A DNA stretch of 64,000 nt from Hyphomicrobiaceae bacterium (GCA_022844275.1 JALHMB010000002.1:310001-374000), one strand, 5' to 3'. Positions 37,783-48,037 are shown, numbered from the stretch's first letter. Notes: generated by a model from the sequence alone, not told the origin. Made by a program: numbers and translations.

Positions 37783-39511
37783 TGCATCAGGCTCCGCCTC
37801 GTTCCCGCATGATTTCCGCCGTCGCTGGCGACAATACTCCTTCCGAACATTGAGCCCGCGGACGAGCTACGCGCTCAGCGGCATTCTTGCGTTCGCGCTC
37901 GCCTGTTGGCTGCAGTGGACCGAAGGCTCGCCATCGACGGTCCTGCTCGCAATCCTGGTGTGTGCGACGACCGGCGCGCTGATCGTGCTGCTGACGCGAC
38001 GCCTGTTGCTCGCCGTTGTGATCGTGGTAGCTCAAGTCGTGCTGATCACGGCGATCTCGACCGCGAAGCACAAGTACATGAACATGGTGCTGCACGCCTA
38101 CGACATCGCCTACTATCTGATGTCGAGCACCAACCTCGGCTTTCTCATCACAAACTATGGCTGGTCAATTCTGCCCCCGCTGCTCGCCATCGCGGTTGCA
38201 GTGCTTGTCGCGACCATCGCGTGGCGGATCGACCCGGTACGCGTGGAGCGTCCCGTCACTGCCGCTCTCCTCTTAGTGTTTATTGCGGGCGCCGTCGCGG
38301 CGGGGCAATCGGTCGGCGAGCGGCGCCATATGCAGTTCGAGTATCGCGGCATGTATGTCTCGTCATTCTACCGCTCGTTTGCCGAGACGATCGAGACGCT
38401 GATGCGCGGACAGCTCATGGAGGCGGCAGTCGCCTCGGCTCGGACGCCGCGGCTCGCGTCCAAGGTGAGCTGCACACCCTTGCTCGAGCCGCCGCACATC
38501 ATCCTCATCCATCACGAGTCCGCGGTTCAACCCTCCCTATTTCCGACCCTGCAATACGATCGCAGGGTCGATGACTTTTTCCGTTCGGACGACGGCCATT
38601 CGTATCGCCTGAGGACCGAAACGTACGGCGGCGCGTCCGTACTCACCGAATTCTCGGTCATGACGGGACTTTCGACCTACTCGTTCGGCGGCATGCGCCT
38701 CTTCGTCCAACGTCTCATGACCGGCAAGATCAGCGAGACACTGCCGAACATCCTGACGAAGTGCGGCTACCGGAACGTCATGTTCTATCCGATGACGCGC
38801 TCGTTCACGGGCGCCGAACGCTTCTTCAAGAGTGTCGGCATCACAGACCTGCGCGATGCCAAGGATCAGGGTGCCTCGCGAGAGAACGAGCGCGACCGAT
38901 TCTACTATGACAATGCGCTCGAAGAGATGGGCCGGCACTTTGCAACCACGAACGCACCGCTCTTTACGTTCGTCGAGACCATGGCTGGCCACTGGCCCTA
39001 TGATGAGACCTACGAGCCGCACTTAGATGTGCCGGGTGGCGGCCCGGGCACGCATCCGGAGATGCACGAGGTTCTGCGCCGCCTCTGGCTCTCGCGGCTC
39101 GACTACCAGCATCTTGTGGGTGAGCTTGAGCGCCGCTTCCCGGAGAAACGCTTCCTCATCGTGCGCTACGGCGACCATCACCCCATGGCGACGCGGGTGC
39201 TGCTCGGTTACAAGGACGGCACGGAAGCCGAGGACGTGCTCGTCGCCCGCGGCTCGATCGGCTATCAGACGTTCTTCACGATTAATGGCATCGGCTTCAA
39301 GCCTGAGTTCTCGAGTCCCGACATCCTCGACGTGCCTTATCTCGGCACGGTCCTGCTCGAAGCAGCGGGCCTTCCTCTGTCCGACGCTCATGTTGGACGC
39401 AAGAGGCTCAAGCAGCTTTGCAATGGGCTGTGGTTCGATTGCCCGAAGCGCGAGGATCTCCTGAGCTTCCATCGCCAACTTCTCGACGATGGCATTGTGA
39501 GCGCACGCTAG
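37775..39511 (+). CDS. Membrane sulfatase-fold phosphotransferase (LTA synthase-like)
   Basis: 578-residue inner-membrane protein. About five hydrophobic segments lie in residues 30-180, followed by a periplasmic alkaline-phosphatase/sulfatase-fold domain. Candidate catalytic and metal features: IILIHHESA, the nucleophile region TYGGASVLTEFSVMTGL, and VRYGDHHPM near residue 468. Members of this superfamily move phosphoglycerol or phosphoethanolamine from lipids to surface glycans or lipids. The acceptor here is unknown. The start overlaps a leader ORF stop and lies within a palindrome; Pho-box-like repeats upstream would fit lipid remodelling in phosphate shortage. Confidence 0.82.
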   Translation: MTDASGSASFPHDFRRRWRQYSFRTLSPRTSYALSGILAFALACWLQWTEGSPSTVLLAILVCATTGALIVLLTRRLLLAVVIVVAQVVLITAISTAKHKYMNMVLHAYDIAYYLMSSTNLGFLITNYGWSILPPLLAIAVAVLVATIAWRIDPVRVERPVTAALLLVFIAGAVAAGQSVGERRHMQFEYRGMYVSSFYRSFAETIETLMRGQLMEAAVASARTPRLASKVSCTPLLEPPHIILIHHESAVQPSLFPTLQYDRRVDDFFRSDDGHSYRLRTETYGGASVLTEFSVMTGLSTYSFGGMRLFVQRLMTGKISETLPNILTKCGYRNVMFYPMTRSFTGAERFFKSVGITDLRDAKDQGASRENERDRFYYDNALEEMGRHFATTNAPLFTFVETMAGHWPYDETYEPHLDVPGGGPGTHPEMHEVLRRLWLSRLDYQHLVGELERRFPEKRFLIVRYGDHHPMATRVLLGYKDGTEAEDVLVARGSIGYQTFFTINGIGFKPEFSSPDILDVPYLGTVLLEAAGLPLSDAHVGRKRLKQLCNGLWFDCPKREDLLSFHRQLLDDGIVSAR

Positions 39512-39862
39512 GAGCGGCGCGTGCTGCGGAGCACAATTAGTGCGTCTGTTCTCTGAGTTATGCAGAGCAGTGGCGCGCGGAACGACATTGTCTATCCAAC
39601 GCACGGCGGATGCGGTTAACTACTGAAGCCGGTCCAGTAGCCGGTCGCGCGTCGCAATCGCCCAACCGTTGCGCGAACCAGAAAATGAATTGCGGGCACG
39701 CCGAGGAGTCGGACCAACCGAACCCGGCAGCGGCCATGGAGCCGCGGGAAACGCCATGCACCGCCGTCGATCGATGCGTCAAGCGAGCCACCTCCCTGTC
39801 TCTACAGCGGAGGGCGCTCGTGCGCGCCTCACTCATGGCGGCCCCACACGGAGGATTGGGTT
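39512..39862. other. Intergenic region upstream of the sugar-type ABC operon
   Basis: 351 bases that must hold the promoter of the transport operon. Frames on both strands lack coding character. No terminator, operator or RNA could be supported; GGAGGA at 39850-39855 is the ribosome site of the first binding-protein gene. Confidence 0.35.
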
Positions 39863-41203
39863 ATGTCCAGGAAGAGGATTTCTCGTCGCCGGTTCATAGC
39901 AGGTTCGGTCGCCACCGCAGCGGCTATCGCTGCCCCTCACGTAAGTACATCTCATGCCGCGGGAAGCCTCTCGCTCGGCATGTGGGACCACTGGGTCCCC
40001 GGCGGCAACAAGATCTTCGACGGCATCGCTCAGGATTGGGCGACCAAGGAGAAGGTCAATCTCACCATCGACTACCTCAGCACTCAGGGTAACAAGCTTC
40101 TGTTGACGATCGCTGCCGAGGCGCAGGCGCGCTCCGGCCACGACGTGATGGATTTCTCCGCCTGGGAGCCGGCGCAGTATGTGCGCCACCTCGAGCCGGT
40201 CGGCGACGTGATGAAGGAGGTGCTGGCCACGAACGGTCCCATCACCGAGGCCATGCAGTACATCGGCACGTTCACGGGTGACTGGAACGTGGTGCCGTCC
40301 ACGCGTGGGTCGCTCATACTGCCGCCGTGCACGCGCATCGACTACCTCAAGCAGCACGCGGGAATCGACGTGCAGGCAATGTTTCCGGCGGGTAAGGATC
40401 CGACGCCCGATGCCGCCAACTGGACGTGGGATGCATTTCTATTGGCGGCCGAGAAGTGCCACAAGGCCGGAGCTTCGTTCGGGCTCCCTCTCGGCGCGAC
40501 GACTGACAGTTTGGATTGGGTCGGGGCGCTATTCTCTGCTTATGGAGCGGCGCTCGTCGATGCCAAGGGAAACATCAACGTCAAGTCGGACGAAGTGGGG
40601 CAGGTCCTCGAATATGCGAAGCGCCTGTTTGCTTTCCTTCCGCCCGATGTCGCGTCGTGGGACAACGCTTCGAACAACAAGTGGCTGCTCTCCGGCAAAG
40701 GCGCGCTGATCTTCAATCCGCCGAGCACGTGGGTGGTCGCCAAGCGCGATGCGCCGGACATCGCAGCGAAGCTCTGGACGCACGCCATGCCCAAGGGCCC
40801 GAAGGGGCGTCTTGCGCCGCTGCTGCCGCGCTACCAAGGGCTATGGAACTTCTCGAAGAATAAGTCCGCGGCGAAGAGCCTGCTCGTACACATCAACAAA
40901 CCTGACAACATCCGCAAGATCGTCGCGGGCGCTGCAGGCTATGACATCCCGCCGTATCAGAAGCTTCTCGACTACAAGGTCTGGGATGAGCAGGGTCCGC
41001 CCGCAGGCACGCTCTCCCACTATCCCAACCGAGGTGACCAGAAGAATGTGATGCCGTGCTCGCCAGCACCACCGCAGATCGCTTCGCAGCTCTACACGAA
41101 TGCAGTCATGCCGAAGATGATTGTACGGATTGGGCGTGGCGAGAGCATCGACAAGACGCTGGCGTGGGCGGCCTCGGAAATCGAGGGATATACACGGCAG
41201 TAG
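39863..41203 (+). CDS. Extracellular solute-binding protein family 1 (Tat-exported), copy 1
   Basis: 446-residue periplasmic binding protein with a Tat signal (SRRRFIAGS, then a weakly hydrophobic stretch ending near residue 32). The mature protein begins SLSLGMWDHWVPGGNKIFDG, as in the second copy downstream. Family-1 proteins bind sugars, polyols or glycerol-phosphate derivatives for MalFGK/UgpAEC-like transporters. It is separated from copy 2 by 128 bases. Divergence is spread along the whole length, so it may bind a different ligand or serve as an alternative receptor for the same permease. Confidence 0.9.
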   Translation: MSRKRISRRRFIAGSVATAAAIAAPHVSTSHAAGSLSLGMWDHWVPGGNKIFDGIAQDWATKEKVNLTIDYLSTQGNKLLLTIAAEAQARSGHDVMDFSAWEPAQYVRHLEPVGDVMKEVLATNGPITEAMQYIGTFTGDWNVVPSTRGSLILPPCTRIDYLKQHAGIDVQAMFPAGKDPTPDAANWTWDAFLLAAEKCHKAGASFGLPLGATTDSLDWVGALFSAYGAALVDAKGNINVKSDEVGQVLEYAKRLFAFLPPDVASWDNASNNKWLLSGKGALIFNPPSTWVVAKRDAPDIAAKLWTHAMPKGPKGRLAPLLPRYQGLWNFSKNKSAAKSLLVHINKPDNIRKIVAGAAGYDIPPYQKLLDYKVWDEQGPPAGTLSHYPNRGDQKNVMPCSPAPPQIASQLYTNAVMPKMIVRIGRGESIDKTLAWAASEIEGYTRQ

Positions 41204-41331
41204 GCCAGAGAACTGCATAAAATTTGGGGTGGCGTCGTGCCGTCCGCGTGCCTAATATGTTAAGTGGAATTCGGCACGTCGCCATCAAAGAAGTGACGCC
41301 TGATAACGAAACCCAATGGAGGAAACTGTCT

Positions 41332-42672
41332 ATGATCAAGAAAACCATCAGTCGTCGGCGCTTTGTCGCGACGGGCGCTGCTGCTGCGGCTGGCGTCGTT
41401 GCGGCCCCGTATGTGAGCTCTGCGCAGTCCGGTGGCAAGCTGACATTGGGCCTATGGGACCACTGGGTGCCCGGCGCCAACAAGGCCACAGAAGACGTCA
41501 TCAAAGCCTGGGCCGACAAGGAGAAGGTCGAGGTCACCGTCGATTTCGTCACGTCTCAGGGCAACAAGAACCTGCTGATGCTGGCTGCCGAGTCGCAAGC
41601 GAAGTCGGGCCACGATATCGTGGCGCTGCCGACGTGGCAGCCGGCTCGCCACGCTGGCAATCTCGAGCCTGTCGACGATATTCTCGCCGATCTCATCAAG
41701 CAGAACGGCGCGGTCAACGCGACGGTCGAGTATCTCGGCAAGATCAAGAATAGCTGGGTCGCGGTGCCTGCGACGGTCGGCAGCCAGATGAAAGGGCCGG
41801 CATCACGCGTCGACCTGATGAAGAAGCTGGCCAACGTCGATATCCTCGCGATGTATCCGGCTGGCGCGGCGCCCAAGGCCGACGGCTGGACGATGGATGC
41901 GTTCCTCAAGGCCGCGCAGGACTGCAATAAGGGCGGTCATGCCTTCGGTATCGGTCTCGGTACCACTTCCGACTCGGTCGATACTGCAGGCGCCATCTTC
42001 AATGCGTTTGGTGCCGTGCTCGTCGATCAGAAGGAAAATATCACCGCCAAGAGCGAGAAGGTTCGGGCGGCGCTCGACTACGCCACACGGCTCGCGAAAG
42101 AATATCCAAGCGACTCGGCTTCGTGGGACGACGCGTCAAATAACAAGTGGCTGGTCTCCGGCCGCGGCGCGATGATCATGAACCCGCCGTCGGCGTGGGC
42201 CGTCGCGGTTCGCGACGCGCCGCAGATTGCCGAGCAGATCTGGCATCACGGTATGCCGTCCGGTCCGAACGGTCGCCACGCGCCGTTCCTGCCTTACTTC
42301 TGGGGAATCTGGAGCTTCGGCAAGAACAAGTCAGCAGCGAAGTCGTTGTTGCGTCACATGTCGACGCGTGCCGCGGCCGAGAAGATGGTCGAGGCAAGCA
42401 AGGGCTACGATATTCCTGCCTTCGCAAGCTTCACCGACTTCAAGACCTGGGCGGAAATCGGCCCACCGAAGGGCACGATGTACCACTACCCGAATCCCCA
42501 CAACCATCAGATCCTGTCGATCGCCGCGGCGCCGAGCCCACATCGGATCGCTGAGCAGATCTACACTCAGGGTCTGATGACCAAGATGATCGTGCGCCAT
42601 TTGCGCGGCGACTCGATGGAAAGCGTGCTCTCCTATGCCGAGAGCGAGCTCGAAGGCTTCATGCGCACCTGA
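41332..42672 (+). CDS. Extracellular solute-binding protein family 1 (Tat-exported), copy 2
   Basis: 446 residues, exactly the length of copy 1, with Tat motif SRRRFVATG and mature start KLTLGLWDHWVPGANKATED. ATG 41332 has GGAGGAAAC eight bases upstream; an in-frame earlier start would add 36 unrelated residues. It precedes the permease genes by 182 bases. Conserved between copies are the WDHWVPG start, a central WVA/WNV block, and the C-terminal HYPN and QIYT/QLYT regions. Confidence 0.9.
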   Translation: MIKKTISRRRFVATGAAAAAGVVAAPYVSSAQSGGKLTLGLWDHWVPGANKATEDVIKAWADKEKVEVTVDFVTSQGNKNLLMLAAESQAKSGHDIVALPTWQPARHAGNLEPVDDILADLIKQNGAVNATVEYLGKIKNSWVAVPATVGSQMKGPASRVDLMKKLANVDILAMYPAGAAPKADGWTMDAFLKAAQDCNKGGHAFGIGLGTTSDSVDTAGAIFNAFGAVLVDQKENITAKSEKVRAALDYATRLAKEYPSDSASWDDASNNKWLVSGRGAMIMNPPSAWAVAVRDAPQIAEQIWHHGMPSGPNGRHAPFLPYFWGIWSFGKNKSAAKSLLRHMSTRAAAEKMVEASKGYDIPAFASFTDFKTWAEIGPPKGTMYHYPNPHNHQILSIAAAPSPHRIAEQIYTQGLMTKMIVRHLRGDSMESVLSYAESELEGFMRT

Positions 42673-42854
42673 CCGTTCGGCATCGGCCGTCTCGCACCTG
42701 CGGGGCTGCCGAGCCGCTTTCGGTTGGAAACTCGCCGGCACCATGAGTTGCCGACAGACTTCGACAGTCGACATGCGCCGCACGCAATGAGTTCCGAGCC
42801 GGTCGCTCGGAGTGTTGGCTCATCGAAAATCAGCGTTTCTCAAGGGATCGAGAG

Positions 42855-43787
42855 ATGGTTGACGCCACAATGAAGTCGGACGTAGCCGCGATGCGTGCCG
42901 ACAAGCGCGGCTCGCTCCAGCGCACGTTCCAGCGCAAATCAACGATCGCGTTCCTGATGACGCTGCCGCTGATCCTACTGATCGCCACCCTTGTCCTGTA
43001 TCCGGCCTTCTATGCCGTGCATCTGGCGATGCTGAACAAGACGATGGAGCGTTTCGTCGGCCTCTCCAATTTCACGTTCTTGTTCAAGCGTGAAACGTTC
43101 TGGATGGTGGTCATGCAAAGTTGTATCTTTGCGATCACCGCGGTGTTCTTCAAGGCCATCATCGGCTTCATCGTCGCGCATCTCGTCCACAACATCCCCG
43201 ACAAGGGCCAGCGCAAGTGGCGCGGCATGCTGCTCGTCCCTTGGGTCATCCCGCCGGCCATGAGCACGCTCGCCTGGCTGTGGCTGTTCGATCCGTCCTA
43301 CTCGGCTTTCAATTGGATACTGGAGAGCATCGGCCTCAGCGGCGTGCCGTGGCTCGGTGACGTGTACTGGGCGCGCTTCTGCGTCATTCTCGTCAACGTG
43401 TGGATCGGCGCGCCGTTCTTCATGATCATGTATCTGGCGGCGCTCAAGTCGGTGCCCGATCAGCTCTACGAAGCCGCAAAGATCGATGGTGCCAACTGGT
43501 GGCAGACGATGCGCTTCGTCACCATCCCGATGATGCGCAACATCATCATGATCACGGCGCTGTTCTCGACCATCGTCACGTTCGCGAATTTCGACATTGT
43601 ACGCGTTCTCACGCGCGGCGATCCGCTCGATCAGACGCACGTGTTCGCGACATGGGCGTTTCGACTCGGCATCGAGGGCGGCGACATTCCGCTCGGCGCG
43701 TCGATCTCCCTGTTCATGGTGCCGATCCTCACCGTCGGTGCCATTTTCATTCTTCGTGACATCGTCAAGCGGGGGAACGAAGCATGA
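42855..43787 (+). CDS. Sugar-type ABC transporter permease (MalF/UgpA-like)
   Basis: 310-residue inner-membrane protein with six hydrophobic segments (first about residues 34-54) and the EAA loop LYEAAKIDGANWWQTMRFVT near residue 215. It pairs with the MalG/UgpE-like protein encoded by the overlapping next gene (ATGA). The upstream gap to the binding protein shows no gene. Confidence 0.92.
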   Translation: MVDATMKSDVAAMRADKRGSLQRTFQRKSTIAFLMTLPLILLIATLVLYPAFYAVHLAMLNKTMERFVGLSNFTFLFKRETFWMVVMQSCIFAITAVFFKAIIGFIVAHLVHNIPDKGQRKWRGMLLVPWVIPPAMSTLAWLWLFDPSYSAFNWILESIGLSGVPWLGDVYWARFCVILVNVWIGAPFFMIMYLAALKSVPDQLYEAAKIDGANWWQTMRFVTIPMMRNIIMITALFSTIVTFANFDIVRVLTRGDPLDQTHVFATWAFRLGIEGGDIPLGASISLFMVPILTVGAIFILRDIVKRGNEA

Positions 43788-44698
43788 CAGCGGCAACGGC
43801 AACGCCCGACAAGACGACTGAAATCCGTATGAAATACGGCAGCATGAGCAATGATCGGAAGTGGGCCCTGCGCTGGTCCTACTTCTTTCTTGTTCTCTTC
43901 GCGATCTTCTTCCTAACGCCGCCGATCTACATGCTGATCACGTCGCTGAAGACCAGCCAGGAGATCTCAGCGATCACCAACCCTTGGTGGGTCTTCAATC
44001 CGACGCTGGACAACTATCGCGAGCTGCTGACGTCGAACAGCTACCTCACATTCTTCCTCAACTCGTCGATCGTGACGATCTCGGTCGTCATCATAACGAT
44101 GCTGATCAGCGTGCCCGCTGCCTTCGCCCTCTCGCGCATGAGGTTCTGGGGCTCGACGGTCCTCGGGATGGGGGTGTTCCTGACCTACCTCATTCCGGAA
44201 ACGCTGCTGTTCATCCCGCTGTTCAAGATGATGGCTGTCTTCAATGAGTGGACCGGCATCGCGCTCATCAATCGATGGTGGGTACTGCTGATCCTCTATC
44301 CGACGCTGACGGTGCCGTTTACGACGTGGATCATGATCGGCTATTTCGCGTCGATCCCGAAGGAACTCGACGAGGCGGCACTCATCGACGGCGCAACGTG
44401 GCTGCAGACGCTGACGAAGATCTTCATCCCTGTCGCTCTACCCGGGTTGATCGCGGCGATGATTTTCACCTTCACCGTGAGCTGGGCGCAGTTCCTCTAT
44501 CCGCTCGCCTTCACGACTTCAGAAAGTCAGCTCGTGCTGCCCGTCGGCATCATCACGACGCTTATCAAGGGCGACGTCTTCAACTGGGGACAGATCATGA
44601 CGGGCGCGCTGCTTGGCGCCGCGCCACCGCTGATCATCTACGCGTTCCTCATGGACTACTACATCGCCGGCCTCACCGCCGGCGCCACAAAAGGGTAA
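43784..44698 (+). CDS. Sugar-type ABC transporter permease (MalG/UgpE-like)
   Basis: 304-residue permease with six hydrophobic segments (first about residues 30-50) and the EAA loop ELDEAALIDGATWLQTLTKI near residue 197. Its start overlaps the stop of the MalF-like gene, and the ATPase gene follows 13 bases later. Confidence 0.92.
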   Translation: MTAATATPDKTTEIRMKYGSMSNDRKWALRWSYFFLVLFAIFFLTPPIYMLITSLKTSQEISAITNPWWVFNPTLDNYRELLTSNSYLTFFLNSSIVTISVVIITMLISVPAAFALSRMRFWGSTVLGMGVFLTYLIPETLLFIPLFKMMAVFNEWTGIALINRWWVLLILYPTLTVPFTTWIMIGYFASIPKELDEAALIDGATWLQTLTKIFIPVALPGLIAAMIFTFTVSWAQFLYPLAFTTSESQLVLPVGIITTLIKGDVFNWGQIMTGALLGAAPPLIIYAFLMDYYIAGLTAGATKG

Positions 44699-44711
44699 GG
44701 GCGGAGCACCA

Positions 44712-45812
44712 ATGGCCGAAGTACACATTAGAAAAGTCGTCAAAAAGTACGACGAGGTGCTCGCCGTACGAGGCATCGACCTGGACATCCGCGACCACGA
44801 GTTCGTGGTGCTCGTTGGGCCTTCGGGCTGCGGCAAAACCACGACGCTTCGCATGATCGCCGGCCTCGAGGACATCACGGACGGCGAGATTGCGATTGGC
44901 GGTGACGTCGTCAATGACGTCCCGCCGAAGGACCGCGACATCGCCATGGTGTTCCAGAACTATGCGCTCTATCCGCATATGACAGTGCACGAGAACATGT
45001 CGTTCGGGTTGAGGCTCAAGAAATTTCCGAAGGACGAAATCAACCGCCGGGTCGACGAGGCCGCGCGCATCCTCGATATCACCGAGCTGCTCGACCGCAA
45101 GCCGAAGCAGCTTTCCGGTGGTCAACGCCAGCGCGTCGCCATGGGCCGCGCCATCGTGCGCAATCCCAAGGTCTTCCTCTTCGACGAGCCGCTGTCGAAC
45201 CTCGATGCCAAGCTGCGCGTGCAGATGCGGATCGAAATCAAGAAGGTGCACCAGAAGGTGCGGACAACGACCGTCTACGTGACGCACGACCAGGTCGAGG
45301 CCATGACGCTCGCCGATCGCGTCGTCGTCATGAACCACGGTGTGATCGAGCAGGTTGGTACCCCGACCGAGCTCTATCACAATCCGCGCACGCGCTTCGT
45401 CGCGGGCTTCATCGGCTCGCCGGCGATGAATTTCATCTCTTGCAACCTGCAAGAGGAGGGTGGGCAGCTCAAGCTGCGCGTCAACAACGACCTCTCGCTG
45501 CCGGTGCCGCCCGCGCGCGCGGGTAAGTATATGCAGCACAAGGGCAACGGGAGCGTGCTGCTCGGCCTTCGTCCGGAACACCTGACAGAGGCGCGCAGCC
45601 AGCTCGAGCCGGGCGTGGTGGCCTTCGATGCCAACCTGGATGTTACCGAGCCAATGGGTATGGAGACGCTGGTCTATTTTCCGATCAATGGTGAAACCAT
45701 TTGCGGACGCGTCAATCCTTCGGCTGGTGCCAAGGACGGCGCGCCGCTAAAAATGGCGGCTGACCTTAACCAGATGCACCTCATTGACCCGAAGAGCGGC
45801 CTCGTTCTCTGA
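44712..45812 (+). CDS. Sugar-type ABC transporter ATP-binding protein (UgpC/MalK-like)
   Basis: 366-residue ATPase with Walker A GPSGCGKTT (about residues 37-45), signature LSGGQRQRVAMGRA, Walker B VFLFDEP, and the C-terminal OB-fold (TOBE/MalK) domain from about residue 235, including LGLRPEHL. It energises the permease pair encoded upstream and ends the five-gene unit. The gene converges on eutC. Confidence 0.93.
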   Translation: MAEVHIRKVVKKYDEVLAVRGIDLDIRDHEFVVLVGPSGCGKTTTLRMIAGLEDITDGEIAIGGDVVNDVPPKDRDIAMVFQNYALYPHMTVHENMSFGLRLKKFPKDEINRRVDEAARILDITELLDRKPKQLSGGQRQRVAMGRAIVRNPKVFLFDEPLSNLDAKLRVQMRIEIKKVHQKVRTTTVYVTHDQVEAMTLADRVVVMNHGVIEQVGTPTELYHNPRTRFVAGFIGSPAMNFISCNLQEEGGQLKLRVNNDLSLPVPPARAGKYMQHKGNGSVLLGLRPEHLTEARSQLEPGVVAFDANLDVTEPMGMETLVYFPINGETICGRVNPSAGAKDGAPLKMAADLNQMHLIDPKSGLVL

Positions 45813-45854
45813 TTTGCGCGTGGCGGGCGGGCAGAAGCTCGCTCGCCCCTACGC

Positions 45855-46652
45855 TCAATGGTCAATTGAAGCTGGCGGCAGGCCAGGTGCTTCTGGATCG
45901 CGGCCGTCGGAAAGATACACTCCACTTTCGTCCTTGAGCGTCACGCCGGTCAGCCGGCGTGAGAATGCTTCGCGCATGAGCCAAGCCGCCTTGAAGGCCG
46001 CTTCGTTCGCGCTCATTCCCGCGCCGTGAATATTCGACAGGCAGTTGCGCTCGCCATCCGTTCGGCCAGGCTTGGGCGCGAATGTCAGATAGATTCCGAG
46101 GCTGTCGGGGGAAGAGAGGCCGGGCCGCTCGCCGATCATGACGAGTACGAGCCTGGCGCCGAGCAGCGCGCCGATCTCGTCACCGATCGCGACGCGACCT
46201 TGTGACACAACGACCACCGGTCCCAACGACCAGGCATTCTGCTGGATGTAGGGGAGCAGGGCTCCGGTCACAGCGATCGCGTGCGCGTGCGCGGCGCGCG
46301 CGGAGAGGCCATCCGCGATCACCAACGCGATGTCGACGCCACTAGTCGCGCGCTGGGCGGCGATCGCCTCGCGACCGGCCGCTTCGAGGCGTCGACCGAG
46401 GTCGGGGCGCAGCAAGTAGGAATGACGCAACACCGCCCGGCTCGAAACCGTCAGATGCGGAAGCCCAAGAGTGTCCAGTCCGGCAGTGATCTCATCTGGA
46501 GCGAGCGGCGTGTGCACGGCATCGCGTGCCTGGGCGTGCGCCAGCGCGAATTTCATGGCTTGATGCGTCGGCAGGCCCGAGCCCGTTCGGCCGAGCGCAA
46601 TGCGAGCGGGCGTAAGCTCGGTCAGGCGACGCCAGATCTCGTCCGAGATCAT
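45855..46652 (-). CDS. eutC: Ethanolamine ammonia-lyase small subunit
   Basis: Adenosylcobalamin-dependent ethanolamine ammonia-lyase, light subunit, 265 residues. RIALGRTGSGLPTHQAMKFA at the N-terminus and VIADGLSARAAHAHA in the middle are standard, and GERPGLSSPDSLGIY near residue 170 contacts B12. It converts ethanolamine to acetaldehyde and ammonia with EutB. Its start overlaps the eutB stop (ATGA). No microcompartment shell genes accompany it, so the reaction is presumably in free cytosol, as in other alphaproteobacteria. Confidence 0.95.
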   Translation of the reverse strand: MISDEIWRRLTELTPARIALGRTGSGLPTHQAMKFALAHAQARDAVHTPLAPDEITAGLDTLGLPHLTVSSRAVLRHSYLLRPDLGRRLEAAGREAIAAQRATSGVDIALVIADGLSARAAHAHAIAVTGALLPYIQQNAWSLGPVVVVSQGRVAIGDEIGALLGARLVLVMIGERPGLSSPDSLGIYLTFAPKPGRTDGERNCLSNIHGAGMSANEAAFKAAWLMREAFSRRLTGVTLKDESGVYLSDGRDPEAPGLPPASIDH

Positions 46653-48037
46653 TGTGCGATCTCCGCCAGTGGACCGAGCAGCCGGAGTGCCTGCGCTGGC
46701 GCGACGAGGCGTCCACCCGCACCCGTGATGCCTTGCGCTGCCAGCCAGGCTTCGAATTCGGGCGCCCGCTTGAGACCGAGGACGTCGCGTATGTAGAGCT
46801 GATCGTGGAACGAGGTCGATTGGTAGTTGAGCATCACGTCGTCCGCGCCGGGAATGCCCATGATGTAGCTTACGCCCGCGGCGCCGAGCAGCGTCAGCAG
46901 CGTATCCATGTCGTCCTGATCGGCTTCGGCGTGGTTCGTGTAGCAGATGTCACAGCCGAGCGGCACGCCCATGAGCTTGCCGCAGAAATGATCCTCGAGC
47001 CCGGCGCGCACGATCTGCTTTCCGTCATAGAGGTACTCGGGGCCGATGAAGCCGACAACCGTGTTGACGAGCAGCGGCTCAAAGGCTCGGCAGACGGCGT
47101 AGGCGCGGGCTTCGAGCGTCTGCTGGTCCACATCGTGATGAGCGCCAGCGGAAAGCGCCGATCCCTGGCCGGTCTCGAAATACATGACGTTATCGCCGAT
47201 CGTGCCGCGCTTTAGCGAGCGGCCGGCATCGAGGCCTTCGCGCAAAATGGCGAGGTCGGCGCCGAAGGACTTGTTCGCTGCCTCAGTGCCGGCCACCGAC
47301 TGGAAGACGAGATCAACCGGTACACCGCGATTGATGAGCTCGATGGAGGACGTCACGTGCGTGAGGACGCACCCTTGCGTGGGGATGGCGAGACGCGTGA
47401 TCAACTCGTCCAGCATCTTCAGGATATCCGACAGGACCTGCATGTTGTCGGATACAGGATTGATGCCGATCACCGCATCCCCGCAGCCATAGGCGAGGCC
47501 GTCGGCGATTGAAGCGGCAATACCGCGGAGGTCGTCGGAGGGATGGTTCGGCTGCAGCCGTACGGCCATCGTGCCCGGCAGGCCGATGGTATTGCGGAAG
47601 CGGGTTACGATGCGGCAACGGCGCGCGACGGCGATCAGATCCTGATTGCGCATAAGCTTACAGACGGCGGCGGCCATCTCCGGCGTCACGCCCGGCGCGA
47701 TCGCCGCCAGGCGCTCGCTCGTCGCTTCCTCGGATAGGAGCCAATCACGAAAGGCGCCGACGGTCAGGCTCGCGATCGGCTTGAACGCTGCCACGTCGTG
47801 CGTGTCCATGATGAGGCGGGTGACCTCGTCCTCCTCGTAGGGCACGACCAGCTCGTTGAGAAAGGTTGAGAGCGGCACGTCCGCGAGGGCCATGCGCGCA
47901 GCCACGCCTTCTTCGGCGCTCTCGGCGGCAAGGCCTGCGAGCTGATCCCCGGAGCGGATCGGCGTCGCCTTGGCCATGAGAACCCTCAGGCTGTCGAATA
48001 CGTAGGCGCGCGTGCCGATGGCGTGACGGTAGCTCAT
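46649..48037 (-). CDS. eutB: Ethanolamine ammonia-lyase large subunit
   Basis: 462-residue catalytic subunit forming the TIM barrel that holds B12 and substrate. Visible EutB landmarks are GVAARMALADVPLSTFLNEL, RFRNTIGLPGTMAVRLQPNH, and GCDICYTNHAEADQDDMDTL; the substrate-binding Arg/Glu lie in these blocks. The gene is preceded by 160 bases containing a dyad, TGCCAT-N14-ATGGCA, that could be an operator. It lies downstream of a SsuABC/TauABC-type transporter on the same strand. Confidence 0.95.
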   Translation of the reverse strand: MSYRHAIGTRAYVFDSLRVLMAKATPIRSGDQLAGLAAESAEEGVAARMALADVPLSTFLNELVVPYEEDEVTRLIMDTHDVAAFKPIASLTVGAFRDWLLSEEATSERLAAIAPGVTPEMAAAVCKLMRNQDLIAVARRCRIVTRFRNTIGLPGTMAVRLQPNHPSDDLRGIAASIADGLAYGCGDAVIGINPVSDNMQVLSDILKMLDELITRLAIPTQGCVLTHVTSSIELINRGVPVDLVFQSVAGTEAANKSFGADLAILREGLDAGRSLKRGTIGDNVMYFETGQGSALSAGAHHDVDQQTLEARAYAVCRAFEPLLVNTVVGFIGPEYLYDGKQIVRAGLEDHFCGKLMGVPLGCDICYTNHAEADQDDMDTLLTLLGAAGVSYIMGIPGADDVMLNYQSTSFHDQLYIRDVLGLKRAPEFEAWLAAQGITGAGGRLVAPAQALRLLGPLAEIAQ

